From NCBI GenBank assembly GCA_002412545.1, contig DHVG01000025.1, forward strand, positions 11,387-75,386: a DNA stretch of 64,000 nt, given 5' to 3'. A program made the position numbers and the translations under genes. Below are positions 48,463 to 56,670 of the stretch, piece by piece. The notes below the pieces were generated by a model. That model worked only from the letters and a program-made list of their open reading frames with translations. It had not been told where the DNA came from and did no database searches. Within the stretch, counting starts at the first letter, position 1, and each line of letters begins with the position of its first letter. This DNA comes from Elusimicrobia bacterium UBA5214 (GTDB lineage: Bacteria > Elusimicrobiota > UBA5214).

Positions 48463-49138
48463 TAATCTTCCTTACTTCTTTTTGTGTTTCTTCAATTGAA
48501 CCTTTAACTTTGACTACCCGAAACCGCTTTGGTTCCTGTTTTGCTAACCTTAGATACCCACGACGAACCCGTTGATGAAATGATAAGGGTTCGTTTTCTA
48601 AACGGTCGCACTCCCATTTTTTTATCGGTAAACCCCGCCCCTTTCGTTGAGTTAATAACGAGGAAGACAAAATTTTTCCCGTAATTTTCTCTGCACCCCG
48701 ACGAAAGGGGCGGGGTAAATCAAAAAGAAGAGTTAAATCCGGTTTTATTCCCTGCCGGGCAAGAGTATCCAATTTTTTTAATAATTTTAAGTCAAATCTC
48801 CGACCGTAACCCTGATAGGCAAAAGTGGCATCACTGAATCGTTCACAAATCACAATCACTGGTTTACTTATGTTCTCTTTTAGGGCTGGCCGAATTAACT
48901 CCGCAACATGTTGCGCACGGGCAGCAAGATAAAGAAAAAGTTCAGTATCAGATGAAATTTTATTTTTTGGGTGAAGAAGTATTTCTCTTAAAGATTCAGC
49001 AATGGATACACCACCCGGTTCACGAGTATGCACTACATTATACCCTTTTTTCCGCAAGTATTCAGCTAAAAGTTTGGAATGGGTTGACTTCCCACTCCCA
49101 TCCACTCCTTCAAAAGTAATAAATAATCCTTTTTTCAT
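48419..49138 (-). CDS. tmk: Thymidylate kinase with a repeat-encoded insertion
   Basis: A 239-residue dTMP kinase. P-loop FEGVDGSGKST, TREPGG, ICERFSDATFAYQGYG and, after the insertion, DRLENEPLSFHQRVRRGYL. Between LLFDLP and GLPIKKWECDRLE the family is continuous (GLxR...DRxE). Here about 26 residues rich in Arg, Lys and Ser are added, just before the lid region. They are encoded by an 85 bp element with perfect 16 bp inverted ends (48632-48716). The frame and catalytic motifs are otherwise intact. It directly follows the PilX-like gene. Confidence 0.92.
   Translation of the reverse strand: MKKGLFITFEGVDGSGKSTHSKLLAEYLRKKGYNVVHTREPGGVSIAESLREILLHPKNKISSDTELFLYLAARAQHVAELIRPALKENISKPVIVICERFSDATFAYQGYGRRFDLKLLKKLDTLARQGIKPDLTLLFDLPRPFRRGAEKITGKILSSSLLTQRKGRGLPIKKWECDRLENEPLSFHQRVRRGYLRLAKQEPKRFRVVKVKGSIEETQKEVRKIIDEFLTHTWARKSN
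48632..48716. repeat. 85 bp palindromic element in frame inside tmk
   Basis: ACCCCGCCCCTTTCGT (48632-48647) and its exact complement ACGAAAGGGGCGGGGT (48701-48716). GC-rich arms contrast with AT-rich neighbouring coding DNA. It appears to have entered tmk without breaking the frame. Confidence 0.9.
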
Positions 49139-50437
49139 TTAAAGTCCTGAAGGCCAATCTATTATTTTCTCTCGCCAATACTTCCGGACAATTGGCGCAT
49201 CGGTAAATTCAACCGTAAGACTATTGTCATAGAAGATTTTTAAATTCTTGCCCGGATTGAGCGTGACTTGACCTTTAACCGTCACCGCACCATGAATAAC
49301 TGTATTCGCCTGCACATTTAAATTACCTCCTACATAGACAAAACCACGAATGGTCACCTTGTCATTTGTCCCATCTTTTTCGTCCGGATTACCAGTAGCA
49401 CCGAATTCAAAGGACTCGCTTATATCTGAATGCGGACCGCCACCAGCATCAGCGTAAAATTCGTTTTCTGCACTTGTATCAATCCGTTGATACTCTTTCC
49501 ACGCTTCCGAAGGAGGATTAGTAGTGTATTCTCCTTTACCGGTACCTAAAAGGGTTAAATCACCTAAAACAATTAATGTTCCATAAATATAAGTATTCCC
49601 GGTAATTTTCAAATTACCGTTATAGTCACCACCAGTATTTTCATAATACCAAACTCGCTGGTCGGTACATTGCATCCCGTTGAGTGTTTGCTGACTTGCT
49701 AAAGTATAATAATTGTAAGTATCAGTGCTGGTATGGCTACAGTAAGACCCAGTCATAGAACTTGATTTGAGAAGGTCAAAATTAAGCTCAGTTGTTCCTA
49801 TAGCACCTTCATAGTAATGATAATATTCGTCACCCGGTCCGGAACCGGCTACATACGGGGGACGATTAATTACCAATTGTTTAGAAATTTTTCGTGGAAA
49901 ATAATTATCCGTATTTGCCGTAATATCATCTTCGGAACGAATTGGTCCCCAATGAACTTCGGCATTTCCTGAAATATCTACTGCGCTGTTAGAATAAATT
50001 GAAGAATCAGTACCCGCTCTCTCTACAACCAGTTCAATTGACCGTTTTTCGTTGGTAGTTGAATCCAGACCAACGGCTTGGATTACTCGCCAACTGGAAT
50101 TAGTCGGATGAGAAGTAAGGTTTATCGTATATTTCCCTGCCGGAGAACCGGTTGAGGGAATATCTTCATAAGCCAGGTCAAAATTGTATCCACTAATTGT
50201 TTGTCCTTGACCTAAATTAGTCCAGTAGTCACTATTCTCCCGTAATTTCCAGTAACCACGGTCAATTCCGGCTTCTGCCAAGTGGAAAGCAGTAGTTGTC
50301 CGTTTTTGTCTTACTGTCCATTTCATATCCTGTTGTAAATAATAAACTAAAGATGGAATAAAAATCAAGAAAAGAATCATTACTCCAAGAATAATAATTA
50401 TTACTTGCCCTTTCTCTGAATCTAATTTATCATTCAT
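49139..50437 (-). CDS. PilX-like pilus assembly protein
   Basis: A 432-residue type IV pilin-associated protein. It begins with a single hydrophobic helix (GQVIIIILGVMILFLIFIPSLVYYL) and the PilX-like TAFHLAEAGIDRGYWKL motif. The remainder is a Ser/Thr/Asn-rich beta-region with repeating GNTYIYGTLIVLGDLTLLG and FVYVGGNLNVQANTVIHGAVTVKGQVTL, which looks like a right-handed beta-helix. It probably sits at the pilus base or tip as a minor pilin. Confidence 0.75.
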   Translation of the reverse strand: MNDKLDSEKGQVIIIILGVMILFLIFIPSLVYYLQQDMKWTVRQKRTTTAFHLAEAGIDRGYWKLRENSDYWTNLGQGQTISGYNFDLAYEDIPSTGSPAGKYTINLTSHPTNSSWRVIQAVGLDSTTNEKRSIELVVERAGTDSSIYSNSAVDISGNAEVHWGPIRSEDDITANTDNYFPRKISKQLVINRPPYVAGSGPGDEYYHYYEGAIGTTELNFDLLKSSSMTGSYCSHTSTDTYNYYTLASQQTLNGMQCTDQRVWYYENTGGDYNGNLKITGNTYIYGTLIVLGDLTLLGTGKGEYTTNPPSEAWKEYQRIDTSAENEFYADAGGGPHSDISESFEFGATGNPDEKDGTNDKVTIRGFVYVGGNLNVQANTVIHGAVTVKGQVTLNPGKNLKIFYDNSLTVEFTDAPIVRKYWREKIIDWPSGL

Positions 50438-50455
50438 AACTCATAATTCATAATT
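50428..50455. repeat. Four tandem heptamers at the PilX-like gene start
   Basis: Units (plus strand) TATCATT, CATAACT, CATAATT, CATAATT. The array includes the start codon of the gene. Confidence 0.8.
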
Positions 50456-50459
50456 AAAC

Positions 50460-50993
50460 TTATTCGTTCATCAGTCGTATTTTTTCTACCGAAAGTTGCA
50501 ATGCCTTTGCTCCACCACCAAAAGTCTCTTTCTCAAAACAAATAGAAAGAGAAATAATTGACCGTTCATCACTCTTTGGATACGCAAAATAGATATAGCG
50601 TAAATTTTCGGCTAATTTAGTAGTTGCATAAGTTGTCTCACCACTGCGTTTAATTTTTTGATAAAGTTTATCCCCGTCCTGATAATAAGAAATTTCATCG
50701 TCGTCAACATTAGTGAAAGAAATCTTTGAACATGGCGGATTAGTCACCCCAGCAGTATCAGTTGATTTATAAATAGTTACTGAGGTGTATTCTGCTTCAC
50801 GCAGATTTCTATGGACTAAATCTAAATTAGTGCGCACATCACGTTGAATTTCCCAGCGTGCCTGAGAGAGAAACATAAATCGCCAACCACTGATAAGAAC
50901 ATTCGCACCCACAGTAAAAAGGATACCAAGAATAATCACAACGAACATCAATTCAATTAAAGTTACACCTCTTTCTTGTTTAATCTGTAACAT
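50460..50993 (-). CDS. Type IV pilin-like protein (PilW/PulJ type)
   Basis: A 177-residue prepilin. The N-terminal methylation motif is ERGVTLIELMFVVIILGILF with a prepilin peptidase site after Gly. A beta-rich head with DDDEISYYQDGDKLYQKI follows. TTG and GTG alternatives lie upstream, but ATG 50993 has GGTGA before it. It is likely a minor pilin or pseudopilin of a type IV pilus or type II secretion system. Confidence 0.82.
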   Translation of the reverse strand: MLQIKQERGVTLIELMFVVIILGILFTVGANVLISGWRFMFLSQARWEIQRDVRTNLDLVHRNLREAEYTSVTIYKSTDTAGVTNPPCSKISFTNVDDDEISYYQDGDKLYQKIKRSGETTYATTKLAENLRYIYFAYPKSDERSIISLSICFEKETFGGGAKALQLSVEKIRLMNE

Positions 50994-50998
50994 TTTTG

Positions 50999-52906
50999 TC
51001 ACCAAGTGAAATCTACTGTAGCTGTCCCTCCCGCCGCAACCGCGGTAGTGTCATCTTCTCTAGTAGTAGTGGTGGTCGTTCCATTCAGTTTTGTATACCA
51101 AGCGTAAACATTATAGGTTGCTGAACCACCACGAACTTCAAGAGTATAAGTCCCATCCGAAAGACTGACTGTAGAATAATAATAAGATCCGCCCTGTAGT
51201 GTACTCTGGTTAAATTCTGGAGGTTCGGAAGAAATCGTTACCGTCGTGGCAATTAACAATACACCGGTTTTTATTAGTTCCGTTCCTTCTTTTACGGTTC
51301 CGCTAATTTCACCCATCGCTCCAGAAATGGTAAAAGTTGCTACATCTACAGTTGCCCCAGCACTGACTGTTACTGAGACCGGCACATTAGTTCCCGAACC
51401 GCTTGAATAGGACTCGCCAGTATCTAAAAGTGGTTGAACTTCGTAATCATTCCCTGAAACCGGTAATTGCGAAAAAGTATACATCCCGTCACTACCGGTA
51501 ATTTCAGTTGCTACTTGTTCATCATTTTTGTCTCTAATTTCAACAATTATATCTGGCAAAGCGTCAATTCCGTTAGAGGTAACTTTCCCTTGTACCGTCC
51601 CTGCCCGAGCAAGCGCAACCTCCGGAATGGTTGTAATCTGTCCTACATTCACACTGACATCCGCAGTAGTAGAAGAAGTATAAGTTGAGTTATTATATCC
51701 CTGCGGTGTAGTTGGATTTACAGTTGGGGTATAACTATCCGCTGAAAGTTCAAACCAGTATATTCCTTGAACATCGGTACGCTTATAATCCCCTCCGATT
51801 GAAACATAGATACCCGAAAGTCCACTACTCCCATCAGTAACTTTACCAGAAACAAAACCATTAGTAGTAGTAGAAACAAGTATAACTTTAGGAGAACTTG
51901 ATGAAGGATTAGTTGAATAATTAGGTACTCCGGTGCTCACGGCAACTTGAATAGTTACACTACTTATTTGCTGATAGAAAATCCCACTACTGATAACAAG
52001 TGTCCAAGTACCAGTAGCAATATCAGTGAGATACCAATAGCCGGTGCTGGAAACCGTAGTCAAAGAAGAAAGTCCATCATTAGCGGTAACCACCGCTCCT
52101 ACCGCTGCAGTATCGGTTGAACCAAGGTAGACAAATCCATAGGCACTACCTCTACCTTGGGCACTCAAAGTAAAATTTTGAGTTTCTCCTTCATACTTTG
52201 CTACGGTAACTTGGGCAGAACTATCCCAATAACCAGATTTACTTGCCTTCACTGTCCAAGTGCCAGAAGTGACATTTATACTGTAAAATCCAGTGCCCGC
52301 AGCCGTATAATCTTCCCAGTTCGCATTTTCTTCAATTATAACTTTTACATTATCTAAGACAGTAACTCCATCGGTTGACTTTACCACACCGCTGATGGTA
52401 GAATCGACTGGCTCACGGTAAGGGTCACGATAAAGATTAGTAAGGGTGATACTTTTTTCTTCATTACGTTCAATCCAGAGAATGGTTATTTTTATTTTTT
52501 TCAAACCAGTATCTGTAGTTGTTGGACTAACTTCTTCTAATTTTTTATCACTTCTTTCCCGAACTTTATAAATTACCACCCGCCGGGTAAATTGATTATC
52601 CCCCACTGTGAGGGTTTCCGGAGTATAGGTAGTGTTATCATAACCATAAGTATCCAAATCACTTTGTGTAGTTACCAATAAACGGTAATAAGAAATATCT
52701 TTTAGATATTCAATTTTTTCCTGAGCCAGATTATTAGCAATTGTGTGCATCTTACTGATTAAAATACCTCTCCCGATACCAAAAAAAGCATTAATCACCG
52801 CAAGTAAAAAAATTGATAATACACTTACGGCAACCATCAATTCAATTAAACTAAATCCTTGAGAATCCTCATATTTGAAAAAAGAAATCCTCAAATTATT
52901 CATCAT
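50999..52906 (-). CDS. Large prepilin with repeated carboxypeptidase-regulatory-like domains
   Basis: A 635-residue protein. The N-terminus has a prepilin cleavage/methylation motif QGFSLIELMVAVSVLSIFLL, then after about residue 170 at least four beta-sandwich domains of the CarboxypepD_reg type: TISGVVKSTDGVTVLDNVKV, AYGFVYLGSTDTAAVGAVV, GFVSGKVTDGSSGLSGIYV and GTVQGKVTSNGIDALPDIIV. Most pilins are far shorter, so this is an adhesive or tip-like minor pilin. The start MMNNLRISFF at 52906 is favoured because a consensus promoter ends 4 bp before it. A longer frame to 52954 covers that promoter. Confidence 0.82.
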   Translation of the reverse strand: MMNNLRISFFKYEDSQGFSLIELMVAVSVLSIFLLAVINAFFGIGRGILISKMHTIANNLAQEKIEYLKDISYYRLLVTTQSDLDTYGYDNTTYTPETLTVGDNQFTRRVVIYKVRERSDKKLEEVSPTTTDTGLKKIKITILWIERNEEKSITLTNLYRDPYREPVDSTISGVVKSTDGVTVLDNVKVIIEENANWEDYTAAGTGFYSINVTSGTWTVKASKSGYWDSSAQVTVAKYEGETQNFTLSAQGRGSAYGFVYLGSTDTAAVGAVVTANDGLSSLTTVSSTGYWYLTDIATGTWTLVISSGIFYQQISSVTIQVAVSTGVPNYSTNPSSSSPKVILVSTTTNGFVSGKVTDGSSGLSGIYVSIGGDYKRTDVQGIYWFELSADSYTPTVNPTTPQGYNNSTYTSSTTADVSVNVGQITTIPEVALARAGTVQGKVTSNGIDALPDIIVEIRDKNDEQVATEITGSDGMYTFSQLPVSGNDYEVQPLLDTGESYSSGSGTNVPVSVTVSAGATVDVATFTISGAMGEISGTVKEGTELIKTGVLLIATTVTISSEPPEFNQSTLQGGSYYYSTVSLSDGTYTLEVRGGSATYNVYAWYTKLNGTTTTTTREDDTTAVAAGGTATVDFTW

Positions 52907-52910
52907 TAAA

Positions 52911-52939
52911 ATTATATGCTTGGAAGGGCTTTCTGTCAA
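52911..52939 (-). promoter_or_regulatory. Sigma-70 consensus promoter of the pilin operon
   Basis: Minus strand: TTGACA (52939-52934), 17 bp spacer, TATAAT (52916-52911). ATGs begin at 52906 and 52903, 4 and 7 bp beyond the -10 box, so translation is predicted to be leaderless. Confidence 0.8.
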
Positions 52940-52954
52940 CTCCATCCCTCTCAA

Positions 52955-53097
52955 AAGAAAATCCTAAATCCAACCCTGAACTTGATTCAGGGCTAAACGA
53001 TATCTAATTTCCTAAACTCGTAACTAAAGCCGTTCAGAACATTTGGATTTAGATATTGGAATTTGTTTGGGATTTAGGATTTCACTTGCGTATTTTC
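52955..53097. repeat. Gap with AATCCTAAATCC words and a hairpin
   Basis: AAATCCTAAATCC near 52959 faces GGGATTTAGGATT near 53076. The hairpin CCCTGAACTTGATTCAGGG (52975-52993) sits inside. No gene is visible. Confidence 0.65.
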
Positions 53098-53517
53098 CTA
53101 CAGTCCTTCAACTCGTGGGTGCAGACTTTTCATCAATTCGGCACTTCTTTGTGCAAGAGAAACCATCAGGCGAGCAATTTTTTCATGAACAATTATTGTA
53201 TGCGCATTTGCTGTACGCAAATAATAATTAACCAATCGTTTACGCAAAGTCGGGTCACCAGTAACATTAATCACTAAATCAAGTTCTTCACCCAGATTAA
53301 CTACATCTTCAATATTAGTGGTAGTGAAAATATTTTTCTCCCGGGCAATAAGCATCCCTTCCGCATCGGGATTCAAATCACACACACAAAAAATCTTAAT
53401 ATAGGGAAATTGCAAGAATCCTCTAATTAGTGGTGTCCCAGTTCTGCCAGCGCCAATTATTCCCACTTTCACTGTTTCCTGCTCGCCTCGCAATAAGGAT
53501 GGCTTTCTCTCCTCCAT
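53098..53517 (-). CDS. Small Rossmann-fold NAD(P)-binding protein
   Basis: A 139-residue single domain: VKVGIIGAGRTGTPLIRGFLQFPYIKIFCVCDLNPDAEGMLIAREKNI with the GxGxxG nucleotide motif, then DLVINVTGDPTLRKRLVNYYL. The family resembles the N-terminal sensor domain of some kinases and regulators. Alone it may be a metabolite or redox sensor. It lies 23 bp after argH on the same strand and ends with LHPRVEGL. Confidence 0.65.
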   Translation of the reverse strand: MEERKPSLLRGEQETVKVGIIGAGRTGTPLIRGFLQFPYIKIFCVCDLNPDAEGMLIAREKNIFTTTNIEDVVNLGEELDLVINVTGDPTLRKRLVNYYLRTANAHTIIVHEKIARLMVSLAQRSAELMKSLHPRVEGL

Positions 53518-53540
53518 TTATTTTTACCTCCCCAAAGTAA

Positions 53541-55049
53541 TTACCCAAAAATTTTTTTTCTTTGATTCAATTGTTTTTGATAAATTACCCACATTCTTTT
53601 TACTTCTTGCGGTGCCGGACCACCTATAGATTCTCTTTGTTTTACCACAAAAAAAGGCTCAGTGACTCTTTTGATTTCTTCAACAGTAAGACCAATTTTC
53701 TTACCAAATAATTTATAACTAATTCTTTCAATTCCTTCAGCACTGACTTGAGCAAAAGTTTTTCCTTTCCGGTTTAGTTCTTTTACTATGTTGCCAACAA
53801 AAAAATGTGCCTCCCGAAAAGTACCAACCTTTCCTGATTTTTGGAGATACTCAGCTAAATCGACTGCCGTAAGATAACTTTTTTCAAGAATTTCTTCAAT
53901 TCTTCTTCTGTTAATCTTAAGAGTAAGAAGAATTTTTTTCATAATTTTAATTGAATCTTTAGTGAAGTCAATAATTTGCCAAAGTGAAGGTTTCAATTCT
54001 TGCAATTCTTGATTATACCCAGTTTCCAGTCCAGAAATAGTAGAATAAAGATGATTAAGAAGTCCGATAGCATGGTCGGTTTTACCAAGTAAAAGTTCTA
54101 AAACCGAAGGGTTCTTTTTCTGGGGCATTGCGGTAGAAATATCAGTAAATTCATCAGCAAGTTCTACTATTCCTGATTCAAAACTTGACCAAAGGATTAG
54201 GTCTTTCGCCATCCGGCTTAAGGGAAGCGTAACCAAAAGAAAAGCATTTGCTCCTTCAAGAAGAAAATCACGACTGGAAACTGCATCAATACTATTCTCA
54301 ATTAGACCATCAAATTTAAGCAATTTGGTTGTATATCTACGGTCAAGATTGATACTTGTCCCAGCTAAAGCCGAGGCACCAAGCGGATTAAGATTAACCC
54401 GTAAATATACTTCTTTCAAACGGTCAAAAGAACGCAAGAAAATTACTACATAAGAAAGCAAATAATGCGCAAAAGTAATCACTTGTGCTGGTTGACGATG
54501 GGTATAACCAGGAAAAACAGTCTCATAGTGAAAATTTGCCAAATTCAAGAGTGATTGAATAAAATCAATTAGTAATTGCTCAAGTTCCAGAATTTCTTCT
54601 CGCAGATAAATTCGTAAATCAGTAACAATTTGGTCATTACGACTACGACCTAAATTTACTTTACCACCAATGAGATGATGACCTCTTTTTACCCCACAAG
54701 TATCAATTAAATATTTTTCAATAATCGGATGAATATCAGTAAACGGTAAATTGGCTGTACTCTTTTCCCTTGAAGAAAACATCCGGTCCAATTTACCTTG
54801 CTGGAAATCGTTTCTCAATTTTTTTAAAGCGGTTAAAATTGTTTTTAGTTCCTGGGCAGAAAGATAACCTTGTTTCTTCAACATTGAACAATGTGCTTCT
54901 AACACTTTGAGGTCAATTTCAAATATCCGTTTATCTTCTTCAAGACAAGAAAGATATTTTCTTGCCAGAGGATCAATTCCCTTTTCTAAGCGTCCACGAA
55001 AAAGATAATCACTTTGCTTTACGCCTTTTCCAGTAGCCACTTTCCCCAC
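53541..55049 (-). CDS. argH: Argininosuccinate lyase
   Basis: A 502-residue fumarase/aspartase-superfamily enzyme that makes arginine and fumarate. Family motifs: LFRGRLEKGIDPLARKYLSCLEEDKRI, DIHPIIEKYLI, GGKVNLGRSRNDQIVTDLRIYL, PGYTHRQPAQVITFAHYLLS and the signature STAMPQKKNPSVLELL. It overlaps moaC by 41 bp. No other arginine gene is in the window. Confidence 0.93.
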   Translation of the reverse strand: MGKVATGKGVKQSDYLFRGRLEKGIDPLARKYLSCLEEDKRIFEIDLKVLEAHCSMLKKQGYLSAQELKTILTALKKLRNDFQQGKLDRMFSSREKSTANLPFTDIHPIIEKYLIDTCGVKRGHHLIGGKVNLGRSRNDQIVTDLRIYLREEILELEQLLIDFIQSLLNLANFHYETVFPGYTHRQPAQVITFAHYLLSYVVIFLRSFDRLKEVYLRVNLNPLGASALAGTSINLDRRYTTKLLKFDGLIENSIDAVSSRDFLLEGANAFLLVTLPLSRMAKDLILWSSFESGIVELADEFTDISTAMPQKKNPSVLELLLGKTDHAIGLLNHLYSTISGLETGYNQELQELKPSLWQIIDFTKDSIKIMKKILLTLKINRRRIEEILEKSYLTAVDLAEYLQKSGKVGTFREAHFFVGNIVKELNRKGKTFAQVSAEGIERISYKLFGKKIGLTVEEIKRVTEPFFVVKQRESIGGPAPQEVKRMWVIYQKQLNQRKKIFG

Positions 55050-55533
55050 CTTTCTTTTCTAAAAGACAAATATCGCTAATTACTGTTCCTCTATCTACTG
55101 CTTTTACCATATCGTAGATAGTCAACCCAGCAATTGCTACTGCAGTGAGTGCTTCCATCTCTACACCGGTAATATCTTTTGTCTTCACGTTAGCCAAAAT
55201 TTTTATTGTGCATAGATTTTTTATCCGTGTCATCTGTCCCGATGTTACATCGGGATAATCTGCGATTATGAATTCAATATCACAATGACTAATTTTCAAC
55301 GGATGAGTTAAAGGAATAAGTTCCGCAACTTTTTTTGCCGCTAAAATACCCGCAATTTTTGCTACCGCAAAACAGTCACCTTTGGCTACCTTATTTTTTT
55401 TGATTAAATCCATTGTCTCTTTTTTTATCCGGACAATCGCTTGCGCTTTCGCTATGCGTAAAGTTTCTTTTTTTTCACTCACATCTACCATTCTCGCTTT
55501 TCCTTTATTATCAAAATGAGATAATCCCTCCAT
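55009..55533 (-). CDS. moaC: Cyclic pyranopterin monophosphate synthase MoaC
   Basis: A 174-residue molybdenum-cofactor enzyme acting after MoaA. Motifs: KGDCFAVAKIAGILAAKKVAELIPLTHPLKI, TGVEMEALTAVAIAGLTIYDMVKAVDRG, with the active-site lysine and aspartate in DMVKAVD. Between DIEFII and NVKTKDITG, an in-frame repeat (about 55215-55270) encodes YPDVTSGQMTRIKNL. The insert contains the hairpin TCCCGATGTTACATCGGGA (55237-55255). Confidence 0.93.
   Translation of the reverse strand: MEGLSHFDNKGKARMVDVSEKKETLRIAKAQAIVRIKKETMDLIKKNKVAKGDCFAVAKIAGILAAKKVAELIPLTHPLKISHCDIEFIIADYPDVTSGQMTRIKNLCTIKILANVKTKDITGVEMEALTAVAIAGLTIYDMVKAVDRGTVISDICLLEKKGGESGYWKRRKAK
55237..55255. repeat. 19 bp hairpin in moaC
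   Basis: TCCCGATGTTACATCGGGA. Same family as CCCCAATGTTACATCGGGG at 29517-29535. It is set inside an ATCCGTGTCATCTG...TAATCTGCG word phrase and lies in frame. Confidence 0.82.
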
Positions 55534-55552
55534 TTTTTCTGCTTACCTCAAA

Positions 55553-55647
55553 TAGCTTTCAAACCTTTTTCGAACGACTTTAAATTTATTTCCGATTCTC
55601 GTTCTTGGGAAATAAATTATAGAGTGAGAAAAATGGTTTGAAAGCTA
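55553..55647. repeat. Double-hairpin element between moaA and moaC
   Basis: Outer arms TAGCTTTCAAACC (55553-55565) and GGTTTGAAAGCTA (55635-55647), 13 bp perfect. Inner arms AATTTATTTCC (55583-55593) and GGAAATAAATT (55608-55618), 11 bp perfect around a 14-base loop. It begins 1 bp after the moaA stop on the minus strand, so the moaA-moaC transcript carries it. Confidence 0.85.
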
Positions 55648-55648
55648 C

Positions 55649-56632
55649 CTACCCTCCCATTTTTATCATTTCACCACAAAATTGAAAATGATGTCCTTCC
55701 GGTTTAGAAGAAACAGCTTTAATAAATATTTCTTTTACCTTCCCAATATTTTTCTCCTCGCGGAGTATTTTTTTCAAATCATAAGAAACCGGTGAAGCGA
55801 GGCAGGAACGTAGTTTACCATCAGAAGTTAGACGCAGACGATTACATTGACCACAGAAAGGATGACTACGCGGAGTGATAAATCCAATAAGTGGTCCCTG
55901 ACCATCGTTATTTTTAATCTGATAATACCTTGCTGGACCATCTGTGGGGTGAGAATTAGATAAAGGAGATAAAAGACCTTCATTTTGCAATTTTTCTTCA
56001 ATTTCAGTTAAAGGAAAAAAGTAATCTTTTTTATTCTTGAGGTAATTATCACTTTGGAAAGGCATATATTCAATAAACCGTAAATGGAAATTTTCTTTTT
56101 GGCTAAAAAAATGGATAAAGTTCTCAATTTCATTTTCGTTTATATCTTTCATTACTACCGTATTGATTTTAATTGGCGAAAGACCAGCTTTTTCTGCTGT
56201 TTCAATACCAAGAAGAATATTATTCAAGCCCCCATTCCCACTAATCTGGACAAATTTTCTTTCATCCAAAGTGTCTAAACTGACATTGATACCGGCTAAA
56301 CCGACTTTAGATAAAGAATTGGCATATTCTTTAAGCAATAGACCATTGGTAGTCAGCGAATATTTTATTCCAGCGAGAGATAATTTTTCAAGAAATTCTA
56401 CTAAACCTTTGCGTAAGAGGGGTTCACCACCCGTAAGACGGAATTTTTCTACACCCAATCCTTGAGCAATTTTGATAATTTCAAAAATTTCTTCATAGGT
56501 AAGAATTTCATCTTGGGGCAAATCCACCGTAGGTGAATCCTGACGACAATAAATGCAATAGAGATTACAACGGTCAGTAATAGAAATTCGTAAGTAATTG
56601 ATTCGGCGATTAAATCGGTCAATAAGTAACAT
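55649..56632 (-). CDS. moaA: GTP 3',8-cyclase MoaA
   Basis: A 327-residue radical SAM enzyme starting molybdenum-cofactor synthesis. First cluster cysteines C22, C26 and C29 in DRCNLYCIYCRQD; FRLTGGEPLLRKG; second cluster in PFCGQCNRLRLTSDGKLRSCL; GTP pocket residues at the C-terminal end. It is the first gene of moaA-moaC(-argH-Rossmann). The -10 box ends 9 bp before the ATG. Confidence 0.94.
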   Translation of the reverse strand: MLLIDRFNRRINYLRISITDRCNLYCIYCRQDSPTVDLPQDEILTYEEIFEIIKIAQGLGVEKFRLTGGEPLLRKGLVEFLEKLSLAGIKYSLTTNGLLLKEYANSLSKVGLAGINVSLDTLDERKFVQISGNGGLNNILLGIETAEKAGLSPIKINTVVMKDINENEIENFIHFFSQKENFHLRFIEYMPFQSDNYLKNKKDYFFPLTEIEEKLQNEGLLSPLSNSHPTDGPARYYQIKNNDGQGPLIGFITPRSHPFCGQCNRLRLTSDGKLRSCLASPVSYDLKKILREEKNIGKVKEIFIKAVSSKPEGHHFQFCGEMIKMGG

Positions 56633-56641
56633 TGTTTTGAC

Positions 56642-56670
56642 ATTTTACTAAATATAAAAATTTATGTCAA
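56642..56670 (-). promoter_or_regulatory. Sigma-70 type promoter of moaA
   Basis: Minus strand: TTGACA (56670-56665), 17 bp spacer, TAAAAT (56647-56642). ATG at 56632 leaves a leader of about 3 bases. Confidence 0.75.

Noticed and set aside
55553..55647. Moco riboswitch
   Set aside because: It lies after moaA, not before it, and consists of two simple stems without the multi-helix pattern of the riboswitch.
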